Assembly: GCA_050084985.1 (NCBI GenBank)
Contig: JBITNC010000001.1
Coordinates: 73,532,001 to 73,596,000, forward strand
DNA from: Nageia nagi
Taxonomy: Eukaryota; Pinophyta
Direction of reading: 5' to 3'
DNA: 64,000 bases
Made by a program: the position numbers and the translations under genes
Part shown: positions 47,140 through 59,020 of the stretch, piece after piece
How positions within the stretch are numbered: the stretch's first letter is position 1
Layout: each line of letters starts with the position of its first letter
Notes under the pieces: generated by a model
Told to the model about the DNA's origin: nothing
The model's input: only the letters and a program-made list of their open reading frames with translations
The model's database searches: none

Positions 47140-48318
47140 CAGGCTACAAGCTTTAAAGTTTATGATGATAGATGATCATCTTTATAAGACATTTTTTGAT
47201 AAAACCCTATTAAGATGTGTAACTCATGATGAAGCCTAGATAATATTACATGAATTTTACTATGGATTCTCTAGAGGACATTATAATGGACTAATGATAG
47301 CAGCAAAAATATTACAAGTTGGGTACTATTGGCCTACCATATTTTAAGATTCATTCAAGATAGCCTAGGAGTATGATAAATGTAGCAGATTTATGGGAAT
47401 GAGAAGGCAAGCTATTATGCCTCTTAAACCTATGGTGGTTGAGGAACCTTTCCAATAATGGAGTCTAGACTTCATTTTTGTTATAAATCCTAATTCATCA
47501 ACAAGCCATAAGTTTATCTTGACTACAATGAATTATTTTACAAGATTGTCAGAAGCTATACCATGCAAAAATGTAGATCAAGATACAGGAATCAAAATAA
47601 TCAATAGAATAATCACTCATTTTGGTATCCCATGAACTATTATCTTAGATAATGGTCTTGCATTCATTGGAGCTAATTTTTTAGACTTCATTGCTCAGTA
47701 TGGAATCTACTAGTTGTTCTCAAATTATTAGCCATAGGGAAATGGGGTTGAATCAACCAATAAAAACTTAATCCAAATCATTAAAAGAATAATTGAAGGG
47801 AATCCTAGATAATGGAATACACAATTGGACTATGCATTATGGGAAGGTAGGATCGATATCAAATCAACTATTAAGATACCCCCTATGCATTAGTATATGA
47901 TAAAAGATCCATATTGCTAATTCACCTTGAGTTATTGGCACTAAAAATTCTATAAGAAATGGAAGATTATGATTTTGAACCATTACAAGCAAGGTTCAAT
48001 CAAATTCTTAAGTTATAAGAAGATCAAAATAAAGTATATGAATCTTTCTATCATTGATAATAGATAGTCAACAAGTGATTTGACAAGAAGAAGTCTTCTT
48101 AGGTGAAATTTGAAATAAGAGACATTATGCTCAAATGGGATGAAAAAAGAGCAAATCTTGAGAGACATTAGAAATTTGACTCCCTATGGAGTAGGCTCTA
48201 TATCATCACTTAATCCATGCAAAATAATGCATTCAAATTACAAGATATCACCAAGTCTTGCAAACTACTTATCCCAATCAATGGGATCTATTTGAAGCAC
48301 TACCAAGTGATAGGGTGA
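47140..48318 (+). pseudogene. Gypsy integrase remnant, DDE residues present
   Basis: Zinc-finger region: CVTHDEA, LHEFYYGFSRGHYNGLMIAA, YYWPTIF and EYDKCSRF (first Cys of the CxxC lost). Core: WSLDFIFVINPNSSTSHKFI (Asp 47468-47470), IILDNGLAFIGANF (Asp 47648-47650) and NGVESTNKNLIQIIKR (Glu 47750-47752). The C-terminal segment ends with PINGIYLKHYQVIG and TGA. Of about a dozen internal stops I read most as TAG. The catalytic residues survive, but the frame does not. Confidence 0.9.
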
Positions 48319-49279
48319 TTTCATAACACCTATTGAAAATTGTATAGTGTATATACTTTATAAAATAAAAAATATTACTTTATGTTTGTACATCCCTTAA
48401 GTATAAATGCATTCTTTAAGAAGGTAGGTAGCAATTAATGCTAACCATTAACTAGGCATGGTGTGAAGTTAGCACTTATGTGCTAACAACTATCAGTCAA
48501 AAGGACAACATTAAAGAAAATGATTTGCTCAAATATTCCAATTGTTGTGCCTTACCTCAATTTGAATTTGGCATGCTCCAATTTGATCCATTCCCACTTG
48601 TTATTTACCAATTTGTATAATGCATGAACCCTAATACTTCCCAACATTAATGCCATTAATAGACATTTATCACAAGCTTTGGGAGAATAAAACATATCCC
48701 TCACTTTCCTATTTGACACTTCACCATTTTATTGCATAAGTTTCCAAAATAAATAGAGCTTAGAATTTACAAAGCAAACTGACCAAGGAGGGAAAGAGTT
48801 GTAGAGTACCTTATAGAAAGGTTTGAGGTCCTTAATGCAAACCCAAGACACAAAGAAGATTGCAAACACCATGATAGAAAGAAGACCCAAATAAAAGCAA
48901 ATGAAACCATGATAAGGATGGATTACAATATCACAGAGGCACATGTTTGCTATCACTTCCCTAATTTTATCTCAAATGAGATAAGAAAAAATCTTTTTAA
49001 AATTGAGAAATTAGATTTCATACATTCTTCTTATCTTTGGTGGCTCCTGGTCCATTAGAACCTTGATAAATTTGTAGAAACATGATTGCAAATTGAGCTT
49101 GCTACCCTTACCTTGTACCAACTCCAATTGACTTAAGAGTCCTAGTATTGACCAAGTTGCATGGTTAATACTATGAGTTTATTAACAAGTTTTATGCATC
49201 AATGGTGAACTTAATAGGGAACCCCCCAAATAGATTGCACTAGACCACTATCCAGGAGCTATAAGGAGGAAACATAATA
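48319..49279. other. Noncoding spacer between pol and the 3' frame
   Basis: No domain on the plus strand, and minus-strand frames such as 48956-48729 look like chance. It may have held a splice site or promoter for the 3' frame, but none can be supported. Confidence 0.4.
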
Positions 49280-51684
49280 GTCAATTGGTTTTTTCTAAAG
49301 GAAAACATCATGATTTTAAGGTATGAATATTTTGAAAAGCCCCTTTTCCTACCTAAATATGTAACCACCTAATTGTATTCTATTGATATGGGTAGGTAGA
49401 TGACTAAGTATGGGTTCAAGGGTAATTTTAAACCCATTGTAAATATATCGATAACTATAAAATTTTTTACTTTGCTACAAATAGGATGCAAAAATAGTAT
49501 AATAGATTTCATTGTATAGAATTTAAAATTAGTAATAGTGAATGCCCTATGAATGTATGACCCCCTAGGGGAAATTACAAAAATAATTAATTCAAACAAA
49601 AAGAGCCCAATTTTTGCTCATGAGCTAAGGCCACATGTGGAATATTTTGTAAATCAAAATGAGCAAGAAGTAGAGGCATCCCCAGAATCAAAATTTGGAA
49701 TTTTAGATAAGCCATGGCTAACTCTTGAGGAGATCAAGAAATATAAAAACTAGGAGGTCAAAGGATAAGATTTTTCCCTAAACTCAGAGGTGTTAACCCA
49801 GTTGACAAACTAATTGGGATGGGGACCCAATCAAATTCATTATTTCACCAAGTTTAGATTTGAATACACTACTAAGATCCATCATGTTGAAAAGAAATTA
49901 TTTGATGAATTCAACTATGATAAATACTGGGAAGCTTAGTATATACAAGACTTGCTACCAGAAATGAGAAAACCTCTACCACTTAATTTTCAAGGTAAAT
50001 TAAAGAAGGGAACAAAGAGAGAAGAGTAAGAATAACCATCCATTTCAAAATAGTTGAAAAAGAAGAGAAGAAAACAAACTTTAGTGCAATCCCAATCTAA
50101 GCAAGCCCTAGAAAAAGAAGAGAATAAGCTAGTAAAGAAACCTTGAACTACATAATTTTTAATTTCAAATGTTACACCTCCACCTCCCAAGGTCACTCAA
50201 GAAATGCCAAAATCCATTATAGGGAAATAGATATGTTGGATGCTCAAGAAACCTAACAGCCCCAAAATACAAATACTATTTTCCACCAAGACACTTGGAA
50301 AGAAGTAAATGAGGAGATCGAATAAGTAAGGGGTAATGTTCTTGGCATAGGTGGTACCATAGCACCTAGAAATGGAGTTGGCCATGATGGAGATGATGAT
50401 GATGACCCTAAAAATAAGAAAGACTCCAACCCAATGGATAAGAATTCCAAAAAGGAGAAGCCATAAGAAGAAGAGGAGAGGGTAGTTAAAGAGTCAACTA
50501 CTACTCAAAAGGTAGAATAATCCTCACAACAAACCCTGACTTCCACTTCAATAGTAAGTATGACACATCATTCTTTAATTCCATTTTCTACATCCTCGCA
50601 AGAGGAAATTAAAAGCATTTTTTCAACATAAATATTAGAGCCCATTTATTAGGTAACTTTTGTAAATAAACCCCCTATTCTCCTAGAGCAAGAATCCATA
50701 ATTTTGAGTAAATTCATAGACATGAGAGATACTAAAATAGCCCAAATGTCTTTTAAATAAGGACAATTAGATACTTCTCCCATAGAAATTCTAATTGTAA
50801 ATATGTAGAGTGCCTCAATGATAGATCAGCCTAGGCTGCTGGTAAATATTTCTATGGTGGTTGAAAAAAGCCTATAGGATATGAAAAATGAGATCAATAG
50901 ATTAAACAAAAAGATAGATCAATATAAAAAGGACTACTCCCTTAAAGATAAGATGGTTGCCAAGTTGTAGAACTAGAATAAAGGTTTACTAGAAAAACTA
51001 GAAAAGTAGAAGTCAAAATTTGAAAAGAGCCTAGTAGAAAATAAAGTTTAGCTAGATAATGCAAACAAATTGATACAAGATCTTAAAGTTGAAGTTGCAA
51101 TTATAAATTTATAAAAGGCCAAACAAGTTTAGGCTGAATTGTAAATAGTAGTAGTAGCTAAGAAAGTACTTACTGATGATAATACAAAATTTTGCTACTT
51201 ATAAAATGCTTCAAGAAGTCTTTGGTGGAATAGATTAGAGAAAAACTAATATGTTTGTCACACTTACATTTGTTGAAAAATTAGATAGAACAAGCCATCC
51301 AACAATTCACTACTCAAATTGCTCTTCATAAATTAGCTCTAGATGTACCAAGGTCAGTACTTGAAAGAATGTAGAGCTGGTTGAGAGCCATCAAAGAAAG
51401 AGATGTAGCTGCTATTACTCCCAAGCTGAGGTAAGCATTTTTTAGAAGATCTTAGGATATATAGGAACTCCAAAATTTGGTGTTCAATATGCAAATCAAT
51501 AAACACCAGATCAAAATAAATATTGGCTTTATTGATAAATTCTTTCCTTCTTTAATTGAATTGAAAGCTCCTAAATTATGGGAGGAGCAAGATGTACATG
51601 GTAGTGCTGCCAGATGGGTGGCCAATACTATTCAATTTCTTGAACAATATTTTTTTAAGAAGCAAATATCTAACCTACAACAAA

Positions 51685-51689
51685 TAAAT
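51685..51689. repeat. Solo-LTR target-site duplication, left (TAAAT)
   Basis: Matches 52305-52309. Confidence 0.85.
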
Positions 51690-52304
51690 TATTAGAAATT
51701 ATATATTACAGAGCAATGGAACACATAAAATATTGCAAAAAATATAAACACAAAAAATGCATAAACAAGAGAGACATAGATATACATGGTTCACCCAGTT
51801 TGGGCTACGTCCACCTTGAATAGCTAGTCCTTCCTTTCTATTATCCAACAAAATGAAGAGATACAACCTACAATAGATCTATTGTAATATCCTCTATTTT
51901 CTCTCACAGTCTCACGTCTCTATTTCTCACTCACCAATCACATCTATTACAATGCCCTTATACAAAGAGAGGGGTTACCATTTAAGACAAAAAGAAACCC
52001 TAAACTAAACATAAGTTCTACCATTAGATCATCCACCTAATGAATGGACCAGATTGACTAGAAATTACTATACTTTTACAAGATGATTTTACATCTATTT
52101 TTAGCTTTGGGGGTGCTACCCTGAACCCCCACTGGGGGAATGCTGGCCCCTGGACCCACCAATTGGGGGGATGGTCCCCCCCAAACCCTTATAGGGGGGA
52201 CAAGTCCCCCCTGCAACCCCCCACATGGAGGGGTGTACAAACTTCTTGGGGTATACATCTAGCTGAAATAAAGAACTTTGAATAATCATGCTCCACACAC
52301 AACA
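51690..52304 (-). mobile_element. Solo copia-type LTR, 615 bp
   Basis: Flanked by perfect TAAAT duplications. On the minus strand it starts TGTTGTGTGTGGAGCATG and ends TTCTAATA (CA mutated to TA). The stretch GGTGGACGTAGCCCAAACTG with GTGAACCATGTATATC, and the TATAAGGGCATTG upstream, resemble the R/U5 region and TATA box of many plant copia LTRs. No internal sequence is present, so recombination between two LTRs probably removed it. It splits the 3' frame of the 14-kb gypsy and is therefore younger than that element. Confidence 0.85.
52108..52232 (-). repeat. G-run cluster inside the solo LTR
   Basis: The minus strand carries at least ten runs of three or more G, some of six or seven (GGGGGGTTGCAGGGGGGAC, GGTTTGGGGGGGACC), with short inverted G/C blocks between. 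It is by far the most GC-rich spot in the window. Such sequence can form G-quadruplexes or hairpins. Confidence 0.85.
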
Positions 52305-52597
52305 TAAATGACATTGCTTAGGAGGTAATTACAAGATTCTTACATGTTTGGAGGCTAGAGAATGTGCTAACAAGGTGTAGAGAAGATACAGTGAAAATAC
52401 AAGCCTCTCCTATTTTGTCACAATTTGATTATTAAGATTTGAAGGATTTGAATAAGAAGATTCAATACTTCTTCCCTATAAAAATGATTCCACCACCTGA
52501 GACTTCTACAAAATCTTCATTTGGATAGGTAGTTGGAAGCAACAAGTAGAGGGTTCTATTCATCAATATGCGGAGACCCTGAGAGTTGCCAGAAGAT

Positions 52598-54423
52598 TTT
52601 ATTATTTTAGAATTACACTTTGAAAATATGGTAATATTTTAGTATTCTTTTTCTTTCATTCATTTTAATAAATATTTCTTAATTCTTGCATCCTTTTTCC
52701 CCTTTCATATGTACTTAGCCTTTTTGTCAAAATTGAGTTAAGTCTAAAGAGTTCTAGGTATTGTCAATAGTTTGTCTATTATTTATATGTGTGTTAATAT
52801 AAAATATTTTTTCTTCAAAGGCCTAATTGCTATGTAGTGGGTGTTGTTGTAAGACTTGAAAATCACTACTAGTCAATTTAGCTATTTCTCCAATAATTAT
52901 GTATATAAAGAGAGTCATAAGTTATAGAAATTTTATCTAAGTTATGTTGGGGAACAAATGTACTATGTTTAGGTAGTATTGTAATATGTAAGGTAAGTAA
53001 GTGTTTAAGTAAAAGTCCAAGAGTTTTTGTGCATAAAAGTTTAGGTATTTTTTTATATCACTAGTGAGTGATGTAGTAGAGACTTCAAATTTTTAGAAGG
53101 AAGTCTTTACCGAACACCAAAAATTTGTAAGGAGTATTGCAAGGAGATATAATAGAACCTATAGATTTTGACTAATGACATCACCATTCTTGTATGAAAT
53201 TAATGGGTCTTAAGATAATCAATAATGAGAATCACTTCATTTAGTAGGAGATACTTCATGAAAATAACTAAACAAGGCCCACCATATTTGAATGATGACA
53301 TCACACCTTTTGCCTAAACTCAATGGGTGTTAAGTGAAACCTAACTATCCTTAGAGCCTATCAAAGAGAGATAGAACTCATCAGATAGAAGGAGGAATAA
53401 TAGGTAAGGAGGAACACTCAAGTGCACTTGATCATGAGTGTTTGACCCTTGAGGCTCTATCAATGTGTTGACCATGACTCATTTTCACATGACAATAGTA
53501 GTTCCTCCTAAGTATTCAATGATAAAATATTCATTGCCTTAATTATTCCATGCAATCAAGAATTACAATGCTTATCATTAATCATTGCAAAGAAGTAGGT
53601 TGCTAACAACATAATACAATGCTAGATCATACCAATCAAGCCTATAAATAGTGCATCTTAAATCAACTACAGATCCAAGAGAAATTAGTCAATGAAAAAT
53701 CAAGAGGATTACATCTCAATAAGTACAATGAATAAAAAATTTAAAATTCTTAGACCTCAACATTGATTTTACTTATTCATTATGTAATATAACATAGTTG
53801 TAAATATAATTGTATATATTTGTAAATATTTTCCTTTACTATTTTCAATCAATAAGAGTAGTTATATATATTAATGGTATACAACCACCCAATTGAGAAG
53901 AGAAATATATAAATAATGGATTGTTGTAAGTATAGGAGGTCAACCTTTCTAGCAAATTTATCCAAGTCTGTAAGATGCTTTTGTAAATGACAATAGAAGT
54001 TGATAATGCTTTTTCCTTTGCAACAAGTAGCTATTTGTTACACTTTTTGAATGTTATGTATGAGATGAAATCTTAAGTTATGGTTGTGTATTATGATTGC
54101 GATACCCCATGGGTAAGATAGTTTACTATTCTAAATCTTGGCTATGGATTGCTTCTTGTGCTACAATTCCTAGACTATATAGTTTTAGTTTTCTTTTAGT
54201 TCAATGTACATTCATCTCTTTCCTATTACTCTTATCCTTTTATCTATTTCCTATTACTTTTAACCTTTACAATAGATAAGAACTAGCCTATAACCCAGAG
54301 ATTGAGTGAAAATATACACAAGCACATCCCCATCATCTTCTTCTCTCTCAAGGACCTTACTATTATCGGTAGTGGAGAACTCAACGAAACCAAACCTTTG
54401 AGGTTACACTATACCAATCAACA
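52598..54423 (+). repeat. Gypsy 3' LTR (1,826 bp)
   Basis: Collinear with 40418-42233. The TG start has become TT, and the end ATCAACA is intact. It is followed by ATGAT. The upstream AGAAGAT may be the remnant of the polypurine tract. Confidence 0.92.
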
Positions 54424-54428
54424 ATGAT
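54424..54428. repeat. Target-site duplication of the 14-kb gypsy, right (ATGAT)
   Basis: Matches 40413-40417. Confidence 0.85.
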
Positions 54429-55199
54429 AAATGATGATATTATTTGGAATCCTTGATAGGTGGTAATATACTTGTTTCATTCTTGACTGATGTTTCTCAA
54501 TTCCACCTATCATATTAGGATTTTGCTATACATTGAAATCTAGATTCCTATGATCTTTTTAACCCATTTTTATGTGATATTCTAAGCATAAAAGGTATGA
54601 TGATGATATCAATAAAAAGGAAAAGGCAAACTAAAATGGTAGTTGGGTGACATTTTTGGAATACTAGCACCATTACTAGGTTAAGGTTGGATCAATAGCT
54701 CCATATTTTAGAGAATCTCATCATGTATCCCATATTAATCAAATATCTATCCCATTCATCATGATAGGTAAAGTACAAATTTATATCTTTCATTAATCCA
54801 GTTTGATAGGTTAATGTCAATAAGATTAATTAAATCATTGTCACCATTCATGTTTTTTCTATTCACTACTATTTTGTAATTAATTAGTTAAATTGAATAT
54901 TATTAAATAATCCTAATAATTATTATTTTAGTTATAACACCTTAGATAAGGAAAATAAGCTCTACCTTTTCATGAAGAAACAAATTATTCTAAAGTAGAT
55001 GTGTTAAACATTAGGTTCCATAATTATATTACTATTTTTAGTTTTATATTGTTTTATCTATTTTTTAGAACATCAAATAGTTTTCAATTATTATTTTTAT
55101 TTTATAATACTAACATTCTGAGATTATAATTGATGAATAAATAATTCATAGGATAACCATGGTTTATATATTTCCATCCCTAAGTAGGACATGGGTGCT
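54429..55199. other. AT-rich DNA, nothing identified
   Basis: No domain, repeat or RNA gene is recognised. Confidence 0.4.
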
Positions 55200-56215
55200 A
55201 ACTAATAGGAAGAAGAACATACGAAGGAGTATGAGGATATGGATAATTCTAAATGTTATCATATAACATCATTGAATACTAAGAAACAACCACTAATTAT
55301 TGGAAAAAAAATTAAGGGATATCCTCATACATACTATTTATCCAATTATACTTTTGGATACTTGATTTCTCCTGAAATGCCAGAAGGTGACAAAAGATAA
55401 ATTCTACAACCACTGGAGAGAATAAAGTCATCAACTCCTACTCTTTCATCACCTCTAACACCATGTTATCAACATAGTTTATTCATGAACATACAACAGT
55501 GTGACTTATGCAATAGGATAAAACCATAATAGTATTAAGTATCCAATCCCTTTTTCAATTGATATTAATATAAATGGAAAGATGAAAAATATTTATTTGT
55601 TAATTATACCTATGTTTCAAGGAATAGTATATGAATATTCAAATGACTTCTTAACTGAGTTTGAGTTTCTCTACAAAATTTATGATTACATGATAGAAGT
55701 AAAATATATCAAACTATTTTATTCTACATTAAAAGATATTATTTTATGATGGTTTATGAGTTTACTTGAGAATTCTATCACTACTTTAGAAGAAAATGAT
55801 AAAAATATACTAGACTTATTATAAAGTATAGGATCACAATGATATTTTTTCAAATTATTTAGAAATAAGATGAAGCAATTGAATATTGCATTGAATGATT
55901 TAAGTTTATGTTATAGCAAGGGAACATTTATCTTTCTAAAGGTGTATTGAAGATAAAGTTTTTGAAGGGACTATGTGATGAATCTATAAATACTATGAAT
56001 ATAATGGGAAGTGGAAATATGTATAATATTACATTCACATACATTATTGAATTATAAAATAATTACTTTTGCACTAATTCAACAATCCTCAGTAGTAAAT
56101 ATGTAACAATTATATCTATAGGAATAACTTGTTATGAGTTGAGCAACATGCCTGAGATCATGAAAAATAAGTTGCTTAGTCTCCATGTTGCAATGAAATG
56201 ATAAAGTATATAAAG
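55200..56215 (+). pseudogene. Third Ty3/gypsy gag remnant
   Basis: The frame reads FLTEFEFLYKIYDYMIEVKY, IKLFYSTLKDIIL, a stop, then WFMSLLENSITTLEE, matching the plant gypsy gag block (YDYxxDAQKLKLFPxTLKGxALRWFMxLGxNxITTW). The stop TGA at 55747-55749 stands where the family has Arg, as expected from CGA to TGA. Later come LKIKFLKGLCDESINTMNIM, GSGNMYNITFTYIIEL and ITCYELSNMPEIMKNKLLSL, which match the downstream part of the same domain. Upstream (55290-55420) HTYYLSNYTFGYLISPEMPE may be its N-terminus. No protease or RT follows before 58 kb, so only gag is left. Confidence 0.82.
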
Positions 56216-58060
56216 GAGAATATTATCCTCATTACATGAAGAAGAACATTGTATGTGATTGTTACTTGGGTAAGATTATAATTTATAGTTTGTATAATTA
56301 GTAACATTCAAGTAAATTGTATCAATATCTAAATTAATTTAGACAATAATAAAATAACTAAAATTATAGCTAACTGAAGATTGATTTTTTTGTATCATAA
56401 AAAGGGTATTTAAAGGATTCAATAAAATATACAACTAATTTTATTCACTAATATTTTAAAGGATAGAGAATATGGTGACTGTAAAATTGACATTTAAGCT
56501 TCAAGAAAGATAGGCTAAAGAACATGCAAAATTCATAAAACTAAACTTGATAAAAATACCAATTATTATATATGGGAAAAGGGTATTTAAGATAAATTTA
56601 TAATGAGTAATAATGCACCTTAATCTAATAGACATAACTCTAACAATATACTTCTAAAGTTGAGGTCACTAGGCTACAATCTGGTTGCCAAGATAGTCAT
56701 GTCACAAAATTAGGTACCAAAGAGTGGCAATTTTGCTAAGGATAAATAAAGATAAAATATATCATATTATATACCATTGTAAATATAATGAATTATAATT
56801 TCAAATGTATAAATAATTAAATTAAATATATTTGTTAATAGCTAGATATTCCTAATGATACACAAGGTACTTTTTAGGTTGCTAGAATAGGATTGGATTG
56901 ATAGTGCTAAAAGAATTGGTTGAAAAGGTAGAGATTTGTATTCAAATGATATCATGTTATATATATATAGAAAGTGTAATAATTATAGTTTCAAATAAAA
57001 AAATACCCACAAATAATAGAATAATATAAGTATGTTTAATATTAGGTGAAAGTGAATGTACTCATAGACTACTTTTGAGGAAGACTAAGTGCATTGCATT
57101 AAATTATTGATTGAGGTGGTGATTTACATAAAAGGTATAGAAAATCATATATGGTTGGAAATTTATATAAAATTAATATCTAACAAAAAAATAAATTGAA
57201 AAGGATATCTAAAATAAAATTTAATGGCCTCCTAAATTAAATTAGTCTAAAATAAGGTAGTTTGATAAAACAACAATTATTTCTAAATCTACTAAATGAA
57301 ATGAATAATAAATGAATACTAACTAGGCTAAAATACAAAAAATTAAGTGAATATAACATAGGTTTAAATATCAATCAAATATATAACACTATAAGTGTAG
57401 ACCCTAAATAATGCAATAGTCTAATTAATTAGGGGAATTAATACATGTACTATTTGGTCTATTTGTTTGTTGATATAAAGAAGGAATATGACAATAGATG
57501 ATTAATGATATAAGTTTTTTTCATTGATATGCACATTTAATTGATTAAGGAAATTCATACATCAAGAATGAGTAATATAACATACATAAGCTTGGCATCA
57601 ATTCCCTAGTAATAGTATGCTACTAGCATCATGTTAAGGATAAAATTAAAGATGCAATGAAAGATAAAAGAATAGTCAAATGAATGATTTATTAATATAA
57701 AGAAAGTGTGATAATGCTTAAAATAAGAGATTCAATTATTATAGATAAGAATACCTTGCAAAGATTTTCTTTACAAGTGATTTTTGAGTCCTTTGTGCTC
57801 TATCTAATCTTTAGTTGATAGAAGCCTTGGGTCTTCTATAATCTGCCCCTTGTCTAATCCCCTCCTGATGATAATCCCACCATGTATCTTTGTATATCTT
57901 GAATGATTTTATATAGGGATGCTTGTATTATAGGATCTAACCCTTTGTACATGCCACAAGGGTCAAATACAGGGCCTACACCTTTCTTATACATTTTTAA
58001 TCCCTTTTTTAAATAATACATTATTAAGAGATTAAATGATTTATTAAATACATAAAGGTT
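56216..58060. other. AT-rich DNA, nothing identified
   Basis: Reading both strands I find no domain. RQAKEHAKFIKLNLIKIPII near 56510 has the look of coding sequence but is too short to assign. The minus-strand frame 58237-57854 has no recognisable motif. Confidence 0.35.
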
Positions 58061-58334
58061 CATGTCAAGGTGTATACATTTGCCCCTCTTTGGATGTGTG
58101 ATTGAAGCAATGAAATTACTTATCCAAGAAGAAGTGTAGCAAAGATATAAAAGAAAATTTTCAAGTCCTTTTGCTGATACTAATTGAATGATGATGAGGG
58201 TCCTTATGCTACCCCCTTTTTGACTTGGATGCCCCAAGAAAGATCCTTAAGTGAAGTAGCCAAAGAAAAAGTTACTAAAGAAGATGTCTTCAGGAATAAT
58301 ATTTGGATGATATTTGGATGATTGTAGAAATCTA

Positions 58335-58594
58335 TATTCAAGGTTGGAGATGGAATATATGATGTGCCTCTTTTATACTATTTCAATCATGAATTTGGTC
58401 ATTTTGTTGTATCAAATACTTGGAAAGCTGATGCACTTATGTCCATGCCTCAAAACAGAGAGGTTATGCTTTGGATGGGTGGAAATGGTAATGAAATATA
58501 TGTCATCAATGGCCTAAAAGATAGTGAGCATAGCATTGGTGCTTTGGTTTTGACTATAGTTTACTTCTATTCTTCTAGATCTATGTACCTGTAA
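58335..58594 (+). pseudogene. Short coding-like frame of unknown product
   Basis: One frame without stops reads FKVGDGIYDVPLLYYFNHEF, GHFVVSNTWKADALMSMPQN, REVMLWMGGNGNEIYVINGL and ends at a TAA at 58592. The amino-acid composition (Gly, Trp, Asp, Met) is unlike chance translation of this AT-rich DNA. I do not recognise a family. It could be part of a retroelement extra frame or a captured exon. It has no clear ATG; the upstream end is open. Confidence 0.35.
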
Positions 58595-58633
58595 TTAAGT
58601 GTTAGCCAAAAAATAAAGGTATGGATGCATAGT

Positions 58634-59020
58634 AAGTTACATCATCCATAAAAGATGATCCAATGTTAGCAATATTACTTACAGTTGCATCATTAATTTA
58701 TATTTTAAGTGAGGGAACTCTCACTAGCCGTATAAATGGCCATAGATGATCATACATTTGTATGTATATGATCTAAAGATATTATGCTTTGGATAAGTTC
58801 AAAGCAAGAACCATGTGGATACATAACAAAATGTATCATCCATTGGAGATGATCCAATGTCAATAAATTGCTAATGACTATATCATACATTTACTTTTAA
58901 GTGAGGGAACTCTCATTAGCCATGTCGATGGCCATTGACGATCATACATTTATATGTCTATGATCCAAATATAGTATGCTTTGGATAGGTTCAAAGCAAG
59001 AATTATATGGATACACAATT
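58634..59020. repeat. Tandem duplication, 194-bp period
   Basis: Two copies share ATCATCCAT...GATGATCCAATGT, TAAGTGAGGGAACTCTCA, GATCATACATTT and ATGCTTTGGATA-GTTCAAAG at a constant offset (58641 versus 58835). Confidence 0.9.

Larger units (their letters stand above)
49280..52590 (+). pseudogene. Long extra 3' open frame after pol, unknown product with coiled coil
   Basis: A decayed frame of roughly 900 codons (solo LTR excluded). The N-terminal part reads MYDPLGEITKIINSNKKSPI, FAHELRPHVEYFVNQNEQEV, KFRFEYTTKIHHVEKKLFDE. A basic KKKRRK patch is near 50060 and an acidic tract DGDDDDDPKNKK near 50390. A heptad-like Lys/Glu/Leu/Asn/Gln-rich coiled coil covers 50880-51180, in which Gln positions are often TAG. 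The C-terminal part (WVANTIQFLEQYFFKKQI) continues after the solo LTR (VITRFLHVWRLENVLTRC). I do not recognise a family. Extra frames 3' of pol are known in Tat-group elements and are often compared with env, but I see no signal peptide or membrane segment here. Confidence 0.6.
40418..54423 (+). mobile_element. Large Tat-like Ty3/gypsy element, complete with 1.8-kb LTRs
   Basis: LTRs 40418-42233 and 52598-54423 align along their whole length and are flanked by ATGAT duplications. Internal order on the plus strand: decayed PBS (near 42250), gag (42617-43700), protease (44160-44700), an RNase H-like domain (44870-45310), RT (45786-46500), Ty3-type RNase H (46560-47040), integrase (47140-48318), then a long 3' frame (about 49280-52590) interrupted by a solo LTR. 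The protease-to-RNase H sequence features and length fit the Tat/Ogre group. All frames are decayed. Confidence 0.93.

Noticed and set aside
52076-52298. Minus-strand Gly/Pro-rich frames as coding genes
   Set aside because: They translate the G-run cluster of a solo LTR. Two overlapping frames have the same composition and neither has coding features.
57854-58237. 127-codon minus-strand frame as a gene
   Set aside because: No recognisable domain, and the low-complexity, Ile/Leu/Tyr-rich composition is explained by AT bias. The evidence is insufficient.
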